Assembly (NCBI RefSeq): GCF_015645385.1
Contig: NZ_JADOET010000012.1
Span: 1 to 64,000 of the forward strand
Origin: Winogradskyella marina
GTDB taxonomy: Bacteria > Bacteroidota > Bacteroidia > Flavobacteriales > Flavobacteriaceae
Direction: 5' to 3'
Length of the DNA stretch: 64,000 nucleotides
Shown here: piece by piece, positions 55,723 through 63,928 of the stretch
How the letters are laid out: each line of letters starts with the position of its first letter
Numbering within the stretch: position 1 is the first letter of the stretch
Notes under the pieces: model-generated
The model's database searches: none
The model's input: only the letters and a program-made list of their open reading frames with translations
Told to the model about the DNA's origin: nothing
Made by a program: the position numbers and the translations under genes

Positions 55723-55745
55723 TATGTAACAAAATAGGTTACATA
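55723..55745. promoter_or_regulatory. Inverted TATGTAAC repeat before the hybrid regulator genes
   Basis: TATGTAAC (55723-55730) and GTTACATA (55738-55745) form a perfect 8-bp inverted repeat with a 7-bp spacer. The half site is the same WTGTAAC motif as at 39816-39864 and 49608-49640. It is 70-92 bp upstream of the start at 55653, so autoregulation of the two hybrid systems is plausible. Confidence 0.5.
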
Positions 55746-55856
55746 CCTTATAATCCTGCTATTCTCGTTAAAAAAATGGAAAATATAATGGTGATAAATC
55801 AAACCGAAGTCTGTATTTATCACACAACAATAGAACTAGTGAAGTGCCCTTAAAAT

Positions 55857-57050
55857 TTAAATCGTCTCTTTTATAATTCTTGCCATCTTATCTGCACGTG
55901 CTTTGACTTCATCCTCTGTCCAAGACAACTTTATTAAACACGAAATATTACGAGCAATATACTTATCACTTTGTTCAAAGGTTTTTGTTTGAAGATATTC
56001 TAAACCGTCTTTGACCTCTTTTGATATTGGCATTAATGATTTTAAATCTTTAAGATGATGCCATTCCTTAATGTAGTGCCAATTGTTTTGGTAATAATTC
56101 CAACACGCATCTACTCCATTTACTTTAAAAGCTTCAATCACTTTTTGCGAAGATTCTAAATCGGGCAAAAAGAAATTTAAAAAGGCATAACTTTCTTCTC
56201 CTCCTTTAGGAACAGTTCTAAAGGTTACACCAGGAACTCTGGCCAATGCATTTCTTAAAATAGTATAGTTCTTTTTCTGAATTTCAATAAATTCTGGCAA
56301 ACGTCTAACTTGTGCTAAACCAACAGCTGCATGCAATTCTGAAATTCTAAAATTATAGCCTAAAAACGGATGGGTTTCTGCTCCTCTATCGTTACCCACA
56401 TGATCGTGACCGTGATCGCTGTAATGGTCAGCATTTATATAGTACTCTTTATTATTTGTTACTACAGCACCACCTTCACCGCAGGTAATCGTCTTTACAA
56501 AGTCGAATGAAAAACAACCCAAATCTGCAATACTTCCTAATGGTTTTCCTTTGTATGTACCTCCAATAGCCTGACAAGCATCTTCTATAAATAATAAATT
56601 ATGTGCATTACAAATGTTTTGCAAAGCATCCATATCTCCCATACTTCCACACATTTGCACCACCATAACCGCTTTTGTTTTCGGTGTAATAGCAGCTTCA
56701 ACTGCTTTTGGGTCTAACGTAAGTGTATCATCAATATCTACTAAAATTGGAATCGCTCCAAGCATCATAATAGCTTCAAAACTCGCTACAAAGGTGAATG
56801 TTGGCATAATAACCTCATCTCCTGCACCAACTCCTGCCGATGCTAAGGCTACAGATACTGCAGCAGTTCCGCTAGAAACCAATTGAACATGATTAGTCTG
56901 AAACGTGGTTGCCAATTCTGCTTCCAACTCTTTAGCTTTCCAATGGCCTTTTCGCATGCCATCAAAACCATAGCGCATTAATACTCCGTTGTCTAAAACA
57001 TCATTAACTTCTTTGCGTTCTAAATCGCTAAATAACTCGAATCCTGGCAT
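55857..57050 (-). CDS. DegT/DnrJ/EryC1/StrS family aminotransferase, KdnA-like
   Basis: This 397-residue PLP enzyme is of the sugar aminotransferase family. The PLP lysine is Lys186 in FSFDFVKTITCGEGG; other family marks are SSGTAAVSVALAS (59-71), the MPTFTFVAS segment (82-90) and ED-ACQA at 156-161. The start (MPGFELFSDLERKEV) and the segment MRYGFDGMRKGHWKAKELE, seen here as MRYGFDGMRKGHWK, strongly recall KdnA, which makes 8-amino-3,8-dideoxy-octulosonate for LPS in Shewanella, so amino-Kdo formation is a good guess. KdnB, the partner oxidase, is not adjacent. A -7 element (TATCTTTG on the minus strand, complement of 57090-57097) lies 40 bp upstream. Confidence 0.85.
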   Translation of the reverse strand: MPGFELFSDLERKEVNDVLDNGVLMRYGFDGMRKGHWKAKELEAELATTFQTNHVQLVSSGTAAVSVALASAGVGAGDEVIMPTFTFVASFEAIMMLGAIPILVDIDDTLTLDPKAVEAAITPKTKAVMVVQMCGSMGDMDALQNICNAHNLLFIEDACQAIGGTYKGKPLGSIADLGCFSFDFVKTITCGEGGAVVTNNKEYYINADHYSDHGHDHVGNDRGAETHPFLGYNFRISELHAAVGLAQVRRLPEFIEIQKKNYTILRNALARVPGVTFRTVPKGGEESYAFLNFFLPDLESSQKVIEAFKVNGVDACWNYYQNNWHYIKEWHHLKDLKSLMPISKEVKDGLEYLQTKTFEQSDKYIARNISCLIKLSWTEDEVKARADKMARIIKETI

Positions 57051-57129
57051 AGTGAATTTTAATTTTATTATGTTTTTTCAGTCGAAAAACAAAGATATCA
57101 TTTTACCTATTTGAAGGTGTTAAAAACGG

Positions 57130-57759
57130 CTATAATTCTATAACTGTTTTTGACAAAGGTTGTCTTACTTTTTTAAAATCGGCAAACATATCATCATCTG
57201 CTCTATAACCAACAGGCAATAACAAAACAGAACTTAAGCCATGCTTATCTAAATCTAATTTTTTATCTAAGGCTTCAGGTAAAAAACCTTCCATAGGACA
57301 ACTATCGATACCTTCTACTGCACAAACGGTCATTAAATTACCCAAAGCGATATAAGCTTGTCTGGTTGCCCAACCAACTTTTTTATCACTTTGCATATCG
57401 TTAATCGTAGATATCATTTGTTCTTTAAAGGGTTCTAGAATTGCGTCTGGTGTATTTCTTATCGCTTTAATTGTTTCAAAATGTGTATTTACATCCGTAT
57501 CATCAATCTCATTTTGAATACATAACACCAACAAATGGGAAGCCTCTACAACTTGACGTTGACCATAAGCGACTTCAACCAATTTTTCTCGATCCATTTT
57601 ATCTTCAACAATAACTAGTTTTAAAGTTTGTAAACCATAAGACAAAGCTGTTAAATTAAACGCTTCCTTTAAAGTCTCTAATTTTTCTTGAGATAGTATT
57701 TTAGTAGCATCAAATTTTTTGGTCGCATAACGCCATTGCAACTTTTCTATAATGGACAT
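57130..57759 (-). CDS. NAD(P)H-dependent nitroreductase family oxidoreductase
   Basis: This 209-residue flavoprotein is of the NfsB/nitroreductase type. The start RYATKKFD is typical of the FMN-binding arginine region, SYGLQTLKLVIVED follows at about 40-53, and the mid-part has GWATRQAYIALGNLMTVCAVEGIDSCPMEGF, which I cite as ARQAY-like ATRQAYIALGN and the dimer and flavin segment SCPMEGF. It reduces nitroaromatics, quinones or other acceptors with NAD(P)H; the native substrate is unknown. It is a single gene with a terminator of the next upstream gene close to its start. Confidence 0.92.
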   Translation of the reverse strand: MSIIEKLQWRYATKKFDATKILSQEKLETLKEAFNLTALSYGLQTLKLVIVEDKMDREKLVEVAYGQRQVVEASHLLVLCIQNEIDDTDVNTHFETIKAIRNTPDAILEPFKEQMISTINDMQSDKKVGWATRQAYIALGNLMTVCAVEGIDSCPMEGFLPEALDKKLDLDKHGLSSVLLLPVGYRADDDMFADFKKVRQPLSKTVIEL

Positions 57760-57839
57760 TTGTTCTTAATTTTTGTCAAAAATACATAATATATCCTTTC
57801 AACTATAAATTGACTTCGCGTCGAAATTCTAAAATAAAA

Positions 57840-57872
57840 AAAGCTGAATAACATAAAACGTTATTCAGCTTT
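57840..57872 (-). terminator. Intrinsic terminator behind the T9SS type B fragment
   Basis: AAAGCTGAATAAC (57840-57852) pairs perfectly with GTTATTCAGCTTT (57860-57872) over 13 bp with a 7-nt loop. On the minus strand it is followed by TTTTATTTT, so it terminates transcription of the fragment at 57898-58263. Confidence 0.85.
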
Positions 57873-57897
57873 GAACTCTTATTTTATTTTAAAAATA

Positions 57898-58263
57898 TTA
57901 TCGCTTCAAAGTAAAATTTGCTTGAAACTCTTTTCGAACTCCACTACTCGGCTCGTCATATTCTACAGTAAACCAATAATCACTTGTTGGCAAAGCCTTA
58001 CCATTAACTGTACCGTTCCAGCCCTCTCCATCCGGACTTAGTTGCTTTAATAATTTTCCGTAACGATCGAAGATATAAATTATGCCATTACTACCAATAC
58101 CTTCAATGTTCCAAGTGTCATTATTTCCATCACCATTTGGTGTGAAATACAATGGATAATCGATAACAAAAATAGATTCCGTGGTGATTCCACAACCGTT
58201 TTTATCTCTTGCTATAATTTCATGTTCTCCTGTAGACACATTAGAAAATATACCTTTGTTTAA
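57898..58263 (-). pseudogene. Remnant of a T9SS type B secreted protein (C-terminal fragment only)
   Basis: The frame is open from 58263 back to the stop at 57898, with an in-frame TAG at 58264-58266 and no ATG; the first possible start is GTG at 58237-58239. The translation begins NKGIFSNVSTGEHEIIARDKN-like (cited as GIFSNVSTGEHE), then FVIDYPLYFTPNGDGNNDTW, and ends with an alternating FTLKR strand. This is the type B sorting domain plus the end of a preceding repeat domain, which normally closes proteins of several hundred to thousands of residues. No signal peptide can be formed, so it is a remnant. It keeps a working terminator. Confidence 0.75.
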
Positions 58264-58283
58264 CTATTAAATGTTTCGCTTTT

Positions 58284-59657
58284 TTATATCCATAATTTTT
58301 CAACATCTGTTAATTTAGGAATCTTCACATTCCAATTGTATTTATCTTTTAATTTTACTCTGAATGCATCTAGCGCACTTGGCTCTCCATGAATTAAATA
58401 GACATGCTCGGGTACGTTTTTAATATCGCTTAGCCAATCCAATAAATCTTGTTGATCACCATGTGCAGATAAACTCTCTATACTTTTTATAGTAGCTTTT
58501 ACAGGATAGTATTTACCAAAAAAACGAATTTCATGTGCTCCTTCTAAAAGTTGTCTACCCCGTGTACCTTCAGCCTGATAGCCTACTAATAGCACAGTAG
58601 TTGATGGTTCATCTATCAGCTGTTGTAAATAAGAGAGTACTCTTCCGCCTGTAACCATTCCACTTCCTGCAATAATAATTTTAGACCTTCTATCATCAAT
58701 AGTTTCCCAAGTTTCTTTATAAGATCGAATAATATTTACATGGTTACACATGGCATTATAATCTTCTCTAGCGATTTTATGCCATTCGGGAAAACGTTTA
58801 AAAACATCAAGGACATTATTGCCCATGGGACTGTCTACGAAAATTGGAATGTTCGGAATTTTATTTTTCTTGTACAATTTCCAAAGCAGAAACATCAAGG
58901 TTTGTAAACGTTCTACCGCAAAACTTGGTATAATTAGATTTCCGTTATTTTGTAAGGTTTCTAGAACGATAGCTGTGAGTACATCTTCTGCATTTTCTTC
59001 GGGATGTAATTTGTTTCCGTAGGTACTTTCAATACATAAAACATCTGCCCATTCTGGTTTTTTTGGGTCTTTAAGTAAATAATCATTACGCCTACCTATA
59101 TCTCCAGAAAACACATAACGCTTAGCATTGATATCTATTTCTATAAATGTTGATCCTATAATATGACCGTTATATTGAAATCGGTATGAGATATGCTCTG
59201 ATAATGGTATCCAATTATCTACCTGCGCTATTTCAAATTGTTTTATGGTGTTTTCGGCGTCCTTAATGGTGTAAAATGGTAAAGCAGGATTGTGCTTGCT
59301 ATATTTTTCTTTGTTCGCTTTTTCGGCTTCTTCTTCATGAATTTTTCCACTATCTTTTAGAATAATTTCGGCAATAGCCAGTGTAGGTGCGGATCCTTTT
59401 ATTTTACCTTTAAATCCTTGTTTTATTAAGCGTGGTAAATATCCAACATGATCTAAATGCCCATGAGTAAGCAACACCACATCAATTGATGGCACATCAA
59501 TAGGTAGATTCTCCCAATTAAGTTCTCTCAATTCTTTTAGGCCTTGAAACATACCGCAATCCACTAGTATATTTTTTTCTGATGTTTCAATTAAAAATTT
59601 AGATCCAGTAACAACTCCTGCGGCACCTAAAAAATTAAGTTTTACAAATTTTTCCAT
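58284..59657 (-). CDS. Metallo-beta-lactamase fold RNA-processing protein (beta-CASP type)
   Basis: This 457-residue protein has a metallo-beta-lactamase fold with the zinc motif THGHLDH (residues 64-70) and a later SGDIGR segment. A beta-CASP insertion and an RNA-metabolising C-terminal part (GSGMVTGGRVLSYLQQLI, then SAHGDQQDLLDWL and LIHGEPSALDAF) place it near the CPSF/RNase J-like nucleases. It probably cleaves RNA at a zinc centre; DNA substrates are not excluded. It starts 14 bp after the ATP-cone gene at 59672-60511 (upstream on the minus strand), and the two are very likely cotranscribed with the stress proteins. Confidence 0.87.
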   Translation of the reverse strand: MEKFVKLNFLGAAGVVTGSKFLIETSEKNILVDCGMFQGLKELRELNWENLPIDVPSIDVVLLTHGHLDHVGYLPRLIKQGFKGKIKGSAPTLAIAEIILKDSGKIHEEEAEKANKEKYSKHNPALPFYTIKDAENTIKQFEIAQVDNWIPLSEHISYRFQYNGHIIGSTFIEIDINAKRYVFSGDIGRRNDYLLKDPKKPEWADVLCIESTYGNKLHPEENAEDVLTAIVLETLQNNGNLIIPSFAVERLQTLMFLLWKLYKKNKIPNIPIFVDSPMGNNVLDVFKRFPEWHKIAREDYNAMCNHVNIIRSYKETWETIDDRRSKIIIAGSGMVTGGRVLSYLQQLIDEPSTTVLLVGYQAEGTRGRQLLEGAHEIRFFGKYYPVKATIKSIESLSAHGDQQDLLDWLSDIKNVPEHVYLIHGEPSALDAFRVKLKDKYNWNVKIPKLTDVEKLWI

Positions 59658-59671
59658 GATTCTTTATTTAG

Positions 59672-60511
59672 CTAGCCACATAATTGGATAATTTCATTTA
59701 AAATTTTCTTTTTCCTTGTCTCAGAAACCCCAAGATGATCTAAGTAAAATTTATCGTCAATTAAATCTCTACACAACACCACCGATCTACTCAGAAGGAA
59801 TTGTTTTTCTCGTTTACTCAGCAAGGTTGATGCGGTTATGGGATATAAGCCTAATCGGTCAATTCTATCTTTTATACCATCATTAGTTGGATAATCCCAA
59901 CTTAATAAATACAAACCACAGCAATTACCATATTGTAGCGCGTCTTTGGTGAATCTTGTATTGGTCACTACCCAACCTGGAGTGAGTCTGTTTTTACTTT
60001 TGGTAATTTTGTTCCAATTGGTTTTTATATCTTGATATCTCGAATTAATATATAAAGGAATTTTCACATTGCATTTGAGTCCTTGTTCACTATGAAATTT
60101 ACACTCAATTATAGTGGACGTATTGTTTTTATCAGCAATAACATCAATTTCATGTGTAACACATTTACCATTTAATAAGGTTCCTACTTCAGTTTTATAA
60201 CCTGAATATTTTAAAAGGGCACTCACAAAATCTTCAAAAGGAAAACCCGTTGGTCCCAATTCATAAATAGCCTTTTTGAGTTTATACTTTGAAGCGTATG
60301 GATGCTTACATTTTTTAAGTAAAGCAAAGGCCCTATTGTAAATTTCTTTAGTTGAAATACCATGATAAAGTTCATCGATCACTTTATCTAAAATATCACT
60401 TACTACCTTATCGTTTGCCCCTGTTCTATTGAGAGAATTGCGTAATTTTTCTAACGAAAATTTTACCTTTTCGCCAGAATTTTTAATAATATCTATGTTC
60501 TCAATATGCAT
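59672..60511 (-). CDS. ATP-cone domain fused to a PD-(D/E)XK restriction endonuclease-like domain
   Basis: This 279-residue protein has an N-terminal ATP-cone (about 5-90), the nucleotide-sensing fold known from ribonucleotide reductase and NrdR. A Mrr-like endonuclease fold follows (about 92-205), with Glu93, Asp123 and the catalytic E136-C-K138 in HEIDVIAD and IIECKFH, so the nuclease core looks intact. The C-terminal end (about 230-279: LLSKREKQFLL, LDHLGVSETRKKKIL) is helical. A nuclease or nucleic-acid binding activity gated by ATP or dATP is an inference from the two domains. It lies between universal stress protein genes and the beta-CASP gene. I do not know an established function for this fusion. 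Confidence 0.75.
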   Translation of the reverse strand: MHIENIDIIKNSGEKVKFSLEKLRNSLNRTGANDKVVSDILDKVIDELYHGISTKEIYNRAFALLKKCKHPYASKYKLKKAIYELGPTGFPFEDFVSALLKYSGYKTEVGTLLNGKCVTHEIDVIADKNNTSTIIECKFHSEQGLKCNVKIPLYINSRYQDIKTNWNKITKSKNRLTPGWVVTNTRFTKDALQYGNCCGLYLLSWDYPTNDGIKDRIDRLGLYPITASTLLSKREKQFLLSRSVVLCRDLIDDKFYLDHLGVSETRKKKILNEIIQLCG

Positions 60512-60596
60512 ACGATACGTTTATAAGCTTAATTCTAATCTTTATTATTTTGAGTATTATATGTAACAATCATAATCAATAGGGTTAAATGACATA

Positions 60597-61430
60597 TTAA
60601 TCAACACAAGGAATTACCAGGAATGGCACTTTTGGTTGGAATCCAATATTATGTACAACAGGCTCGTTCATAATATTTTCAATAAAACTGTGTTTGTAAT
60701 TTATCATTGTGAGAATATCGATATCAAGATCATCAATAAAATCGTTTATTTCACGTGTTTTCTTTGCGTAATCTGGCATCCAATGGAATGTGTGTGGATG
60801 GTTTTCTAAATATACTTTTAACATAGATAAGTTATACTCTTGTGTACTTGTTAAATCGCTGTTTTTAGTGATATGAAGAATTCTAATTTTAGAGTTATAT
60901 ATTCCTGACAAGTATTTTAATGGCTCTAATTCATCTCCATAAAACCTATTAAAATCTGTTGGGAATGCAATTTGTTTTGGTTCCACAAAATTAAATTCAT
61001 CCGGAACGACTAAGGTTGGACACAATTTCGTTTTTAAAGTGTTCACAGTATTACTTCCGAAGAAAAACTCTTTTGTTTTTGAGGCTCCTTTTGTTCCCAT
61101 TACAACAAGGTCTATCTTATGCTTTTCTACAGCTACGTCTATAGCACTTTGTAAGTAATCTTTGCTTAAGATAACCTCAAAACTATGATTCGCATTAGAG
61201 TTAGCAGCCTCTGACATTTCCTTCAACTCAAATAATTGTCTTAATGCGTCATTTTTTACAGTCTCTACATATGTTGTTGTGATATATGTTCTAGAGGCAT
61301 TAACTGAAACAGACCACGCATGCAAAAAATAAAATGTACACTCAACATCTGCGTATAATTTTAGTGCATAAACTGCTGCGCTCCATGCATTGTCTGAAAA
61401 ATCTGTTGGTAGTAATATATGTTTTCTCAT
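60597..61430 (-). CDS. Universal stress protein, tandem UspA domains (copy 1)
   Basis: This 277-residue protein consists of two UspA domains in tandem. The first domain has the ATP-binding pattern GTKGASKTKEFFFGS (G112 to S126, G-x2-G-x9-G-S), and its start ILLPTDFSDNAWSAAVYAL is typical. The second domain (about 150-277) is degenerate and lacks that motif. The role is in survival of starvation, oxidative or hypoxic stress; molecular details are unknown for this type. It lies 36 bp downstream of a paralogue, and 85 bp upstream of the ATP-cone gene. The region before the ATP-cone gene contains another TATGTAACA-like motif (60559-60567). Confidence 0.9.
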   Translation of the reverse strand: MRKHILLPTDFSDNAWSAAVYALKLYADVECTFYFLHAWSVSVNASRTYITTTYVETVKNDALRQLFELKEMSEAANSNANHSFEVILSKDYLQSAIDVAVEKHKIDLVVMGTKGASKTKEFFFGSNTVNTLKTKLCPTLVVPDEFNFVEPKQIAFPTDFNRFYGDELEPLKYLSGIYNSKIRILHITKNSDLTSTQEYNLSMLKVYLENHPHTFHWMPDYAKKTREINDFIDDLDIDILTMINYKHSFIENIMNEPVVHNIGFQPKVPFLVIPCVD

Positions 61431-61466
61431 GATGATTTATATTTATTATTAAAGATCTATTGCTAT

Positions 61467-62309
61467 TTATAACGCTGCGGGAATGACTAAAAAAGGAACA
61501 TTTAAATTAAAGCCTATCTGATTAATTGTATTTTTAAAAAACAGATTCTCAAAGAAAGAATGTTTATTGTTTACCATTACTAAGAGGTTAATTTTTTGCT
61601 TTATTTGAAATTCATTTATCGCTTTTGGTATTTCCGTATGTCTAACTTGATGAAATAAAAATGCAAAGTCCTTAAACATAAATTCTAATGTTTCCTTATT
61701 TGAGACCTGCTTTTTATTCAATTCATAACCAGTGGATACATGTAAAGCATTTAGTCTAGAATGATTTACGGCGACGAGATCTTTTAAAATTTTAAGGTTT
61801 GTATCGTTATAGTTAACATCCAAATCAGTTGGAAATAAAATCTCATGTGGTGCTTCAAAAGAAAAGTTTGATGGCACTGCTAGAATTGGACATTTCACTT
61901 CTTTAAAAACATGAACCGTATTAGAGCCAAAAAGCACTTCGTTTGCTCCAGTAGCACCTTTAGTTCCCATGACTATAAAATCAATGTTATATTCTTCAAC
62001 AAATTCTTTGATACCAGACACTAACGTATCGAATCTTGCATAGGTTTCAAATTTATGCTTAGGGTTATTATGTTCATCATTTAATGCAGTAACTATGGCT
62101 TCTAAATTGTCTTGCGATGTTTTTCTAACCGCATCTCCCAGTCCAAATTGAGCCGGATAACCGAGAACATATTCCACATGGTAAATTACAGGTGTATACG
62201 CATTAAATACGTAAAACGTACAGTCTTCATCTTTTAATAGTTGAAGAGCATAATTTATAGCATTCCGAGAGTTTTCGGAGAAATCAGTAGGAAGTAGTAC
62301 AGATAGCAT
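61467..62309 (-). CDS. Universal stress protein, tandem UspA domains (copy 2)
   Basis: This 280-residue protein has two UspA domains. The first has GTKGATGANEVLFGS (G115 to S129), which binds ATP in the family, and begins VLLPTDFSENSRNAINYAL. The second domain is divergent. It shares the architecture of copies 1 and 3. An FNR-like palindrome, TGATATATATCA, is centred about 62 bp before its start codon, so expression under low oxygen or altered redox state is plausible. It probably leads a unit of itself and copy 1, perhaps continuing into the ATP-cone and beta-CASP genes. Confidence 0.9.
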   Translation of the reverse strand: MLSVLLPTDFSENSRNAINYALQLLKDEDCTFYVFNAYTPVIYHVEYVLGYPAQFGLGDAVRKTSQDNLEAIVTALNDEHNNPKHKFETYARFDTLVSGIKEFVEEYNIDFIVMGTKGATGANEVLFGSNTVHVFKEVKCPILAVPSNFSFEAPHEILFPTDLDVNYNDTNLKILKDLVAVNHSRLNALHVSTGYELNKKQVSNKETLEFMFKDFAFLFHQVRHTEIPKAINEFQIKQKINLLVMVNNKHSFFENLFFKNTINQIGFNLNVPFLVIPAAL

Positions 62310-62365
62310 AACGATTGTTTTTATAACTTATGACTAAAGTTAAGGTGTTGTAAAACAAAAAACTA

Positions 62366-62377
62366 TGATATATATCA
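62366..62377. promoter_or_regulatory. FNR/CRP-like palindrome before the stress protein gene
   Basis: TGATATATATCA is a perfect 12-bp palindrome with the FNR half-site spacing TGAT-N4-ATCA. Its centre is about 62 bp upstream of the ATG at 62309. The same motif recurs at 62498-62509, and a related one at 63841-63856, 60 bp before the third stress protein gene. Confidence 0.55.
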
Positions 62378-62401
62378 GATACGTATATACGTAACCCAAA
62401 A

Positions 62402-62431
62402 AGACACCCAACTTAAATGAGTTGGGTGTCT
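62402..62431 (-). terminator. Intrinsic terminator in the gap behind the small membrane protein gene
   Basis: AGACACCCAACT (62402-62413) and AGTTGGGTGTCT (62420-62431) form a perfect 12-bp stem with a 6-nt loop. On the minus strand it is followed by TTTTT. It is 120 bp after the stop of the gene at 62551-62937. Confidence 0.9.
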
Positions 62432-62497
62432 AGTTGGATTAATAGCAAATAATAAAATAACTGATATAAAGGTAGCCGCTTTATTGCATTTAAAATA

Positions 62498-62509
62498 TGA
62501 TATATATCA
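62498..62509. promoter_or_regulatory. Second FNR/CRP-like palindrome
   Basis: TGATATATATCA is identical to the site at 62366-62377. It lies after the stop codon of 62551-62937 but before the terminator at 62402-62431, so it has no obvious coding gene directly behind it. It might serve a short transcript that ends at that terminator, or act together with the other site. Confidence 0.45.
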
Positions 62510-62550
62510 GGTTTAGTAAAAATTAATTATGAGTTTCAATTGTATAAAAA

Positions 62551-62937
62551 TTAAACAGGTACAATATTATATGCGATATTTAGTAGAAAAATACCTATTA
62601 AAAATAATAAGGTATAAATAACCTGAACCATTTTTATATTTATAATCTCTAACCAATACACCGTTGGTTTTGGAAACATAAATAAGGCTAATCCAAAAAA
62701 CAAAGAAAACCAACCGATTAGCGTAATTATGAGTTTATGGTTAGGCTCCCATATATTGTGAAACAGTATATTTAATAGCCCAACAATTATAGCTATAAAC
62801 GAAAAAACAATTAAAAATTTTTGATCTTTAAGGTCATTAAACACCTGCTTTATTCGTTTAGGATTTAGGCTTAATATCAAGAAGAAAATGATAAGATACC
62901 ATCCCCAAAACTTTGTTAAAAATATTGAACTGTCCAT
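62551..62937 (-). CDS. Small four-helix membrane protein in the stress cluster
   Basis: This 128-residue protein has four hydrophobic segments at about 8-24, 42-61, 73-90 and 101-125 (FWGWYLIIFFLILSL, LIVFSFIAIIVGLLNILF, LIITLIGWFSLFFGLALF, VIYTLLFLIGIFLLNIAY). Short charged loops lie between. No Cys or His pattern suggests a cofactor. It starts 12 bp after the third stress protein gene, so the two are cotranscribed. I do not recognise the family; a stress-linked membrane role is inferred from context only. Confidence 0.75.
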   Translation of the reverse strand: MDSSIFLTKFWGWYLIIFFLILSLNPKRIKQVFNDLKDQKFLIVFSFIAIIVGLLNILFHNIWEPNHKLIITLIGWFSLFFGLALFMFPKPTVYWLEIINIKMVQVIYTLLFLIGIFLLNIAYNIVPV

Positions 62938-62949
62938 AATTAAAGTGTT

Positions 62950-63789
62950 TTATTCATGTATTACCAAAAATGGTATATCTGTGTGATACGTAATTTTTTC
63001 TACATTAGAATGAAATAGTATACTTTGAAAATAATTAAGATTCTTAGCCACCATAACAATCATATTAATAGCTCTACTCTCCACAAAGCATTGTAAAGCG
63101 TCTTCCACATTTCTATTGGTTAAACAATGAAAACTCGGTTCAAATTCATCAAAATAGTCATTTAAGACATCTTTATTTTGAAGTTGTTCTGTATTTAACT
63201 TTGTATCTTTTTTATGAATATGTACAATACGTAAACTCGCTTTTACCATTTTTAAAATGTTGATAAATGGTTGAAGCGCCATGAGATCGTACGAGAGATT
63301 AAAGTCTGTTGGAAAAGCAATTTCTTTAAGTGGAGAATATTTTGCAGCTTCTGGAACTACAAGTGCGGTACATTTTACTTTTGTTATTACATCACCTGTA
63401 TTACTTCCTACAATATATTCTCTGAGACCAGACGCACCTTTAGTTCCCATGACAAGTAAGTCTATCTTTTTCTTTTTAACACATGTTCTAATAGACTCTA
63501 AGAAAAATCCATAATCGGCAAGTGTATAAAATTTATGATTTGTATTAGGTTGACGTTTGTCGTTAATTTCTTTTAGTAAGGCTTTTAATCTAAGCTTTGA
63601 GGGTTTAATATATATCTCCTCTATTTGATCTTTTGTAGGTGAATAACTACTATCTCCAGCCATAAAAGTATCCATTCTACTGACATGAAGCAGATAAAAA
63701 TTACAAACTACTGGATCAAAAAAATCAATAGCGTAAGAAATGGCATTCCATGAGTTGTCAGAAAAATCTGTTGGCAATAAAATGTTCAT
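62950..63789 (-). CDS. Universal stress protein, tandem UspA domains (copy 3)
   Basis: This 279-residue protein again holds two UspA domains. The first begins ILLPTDFSDNSWNAISYAI and has the ATP-binding pattern GTKGASGLREYIVGS (G115 to S129). The second (about 150-279) keeps the fold but not the motif. It lies upstream of the small membrane protein gene and downstream of a Crp/Fnr-family gene at the window edge. An FNR-like palindrome at 63841-63856 is centred about 60 bp before its start codon, in line with the copy 2 gene. Confidence 0.9.
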   Translation of the reverse strand: MNILLPTDFSDNSWNAISYAIDFFDPVVCNFYLLHVSRMDTFMAGDSSYSPTKDQIEEIYIKPSKLRLKALLKEINDKRQPNTNHKFYTLADYGFFLESIRTCVKKKKIDLLVMGTKGASGLREYIVGSNTGDVITKVKCTALVVPEAAKYSPLKEIAFPTDFNLSYDLMALQPFINILKMVKASLRIVHIHKKDTKLNTEQLQNKDVLNDYFDEFEPSFHCLTNRNVEDALQCFVESRAINMIVMVAKNLNYFQSILFHSNVEKITYHTDIPFLVIHE

Positions 63790-63840
63790 CGTTTAAATTT
63801 CTAAGGATATACAAATCTAAATCGATGAGGATTATTAAAC

Positions 63841-63856
63841 TATGATATTAATCATA
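63841..63856. promoter_or_regulatory. FNR/CRP-like palindrome before the third stress protein gene
   Basis: TATGATATTAATCATA has 6-bp perfect outer arms (TATGAT/ATCATA) around a 4-bp spacer, the FNR-type TGAT-N4-ATCA layout. Its centre lies 60 bp upstream of the ATG at 63789. It matches the sites at 62366 and 62498 in the half sites but not in the spacer. Confidence 0.5.
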
Positions 63857-63928
63857 TTGAATGGGTTAGTAGATAAGCTTTGCTTAAAATTCTAAAAGTT
63901 CAAAAGGATTGTTTTTATAAAAACCATA

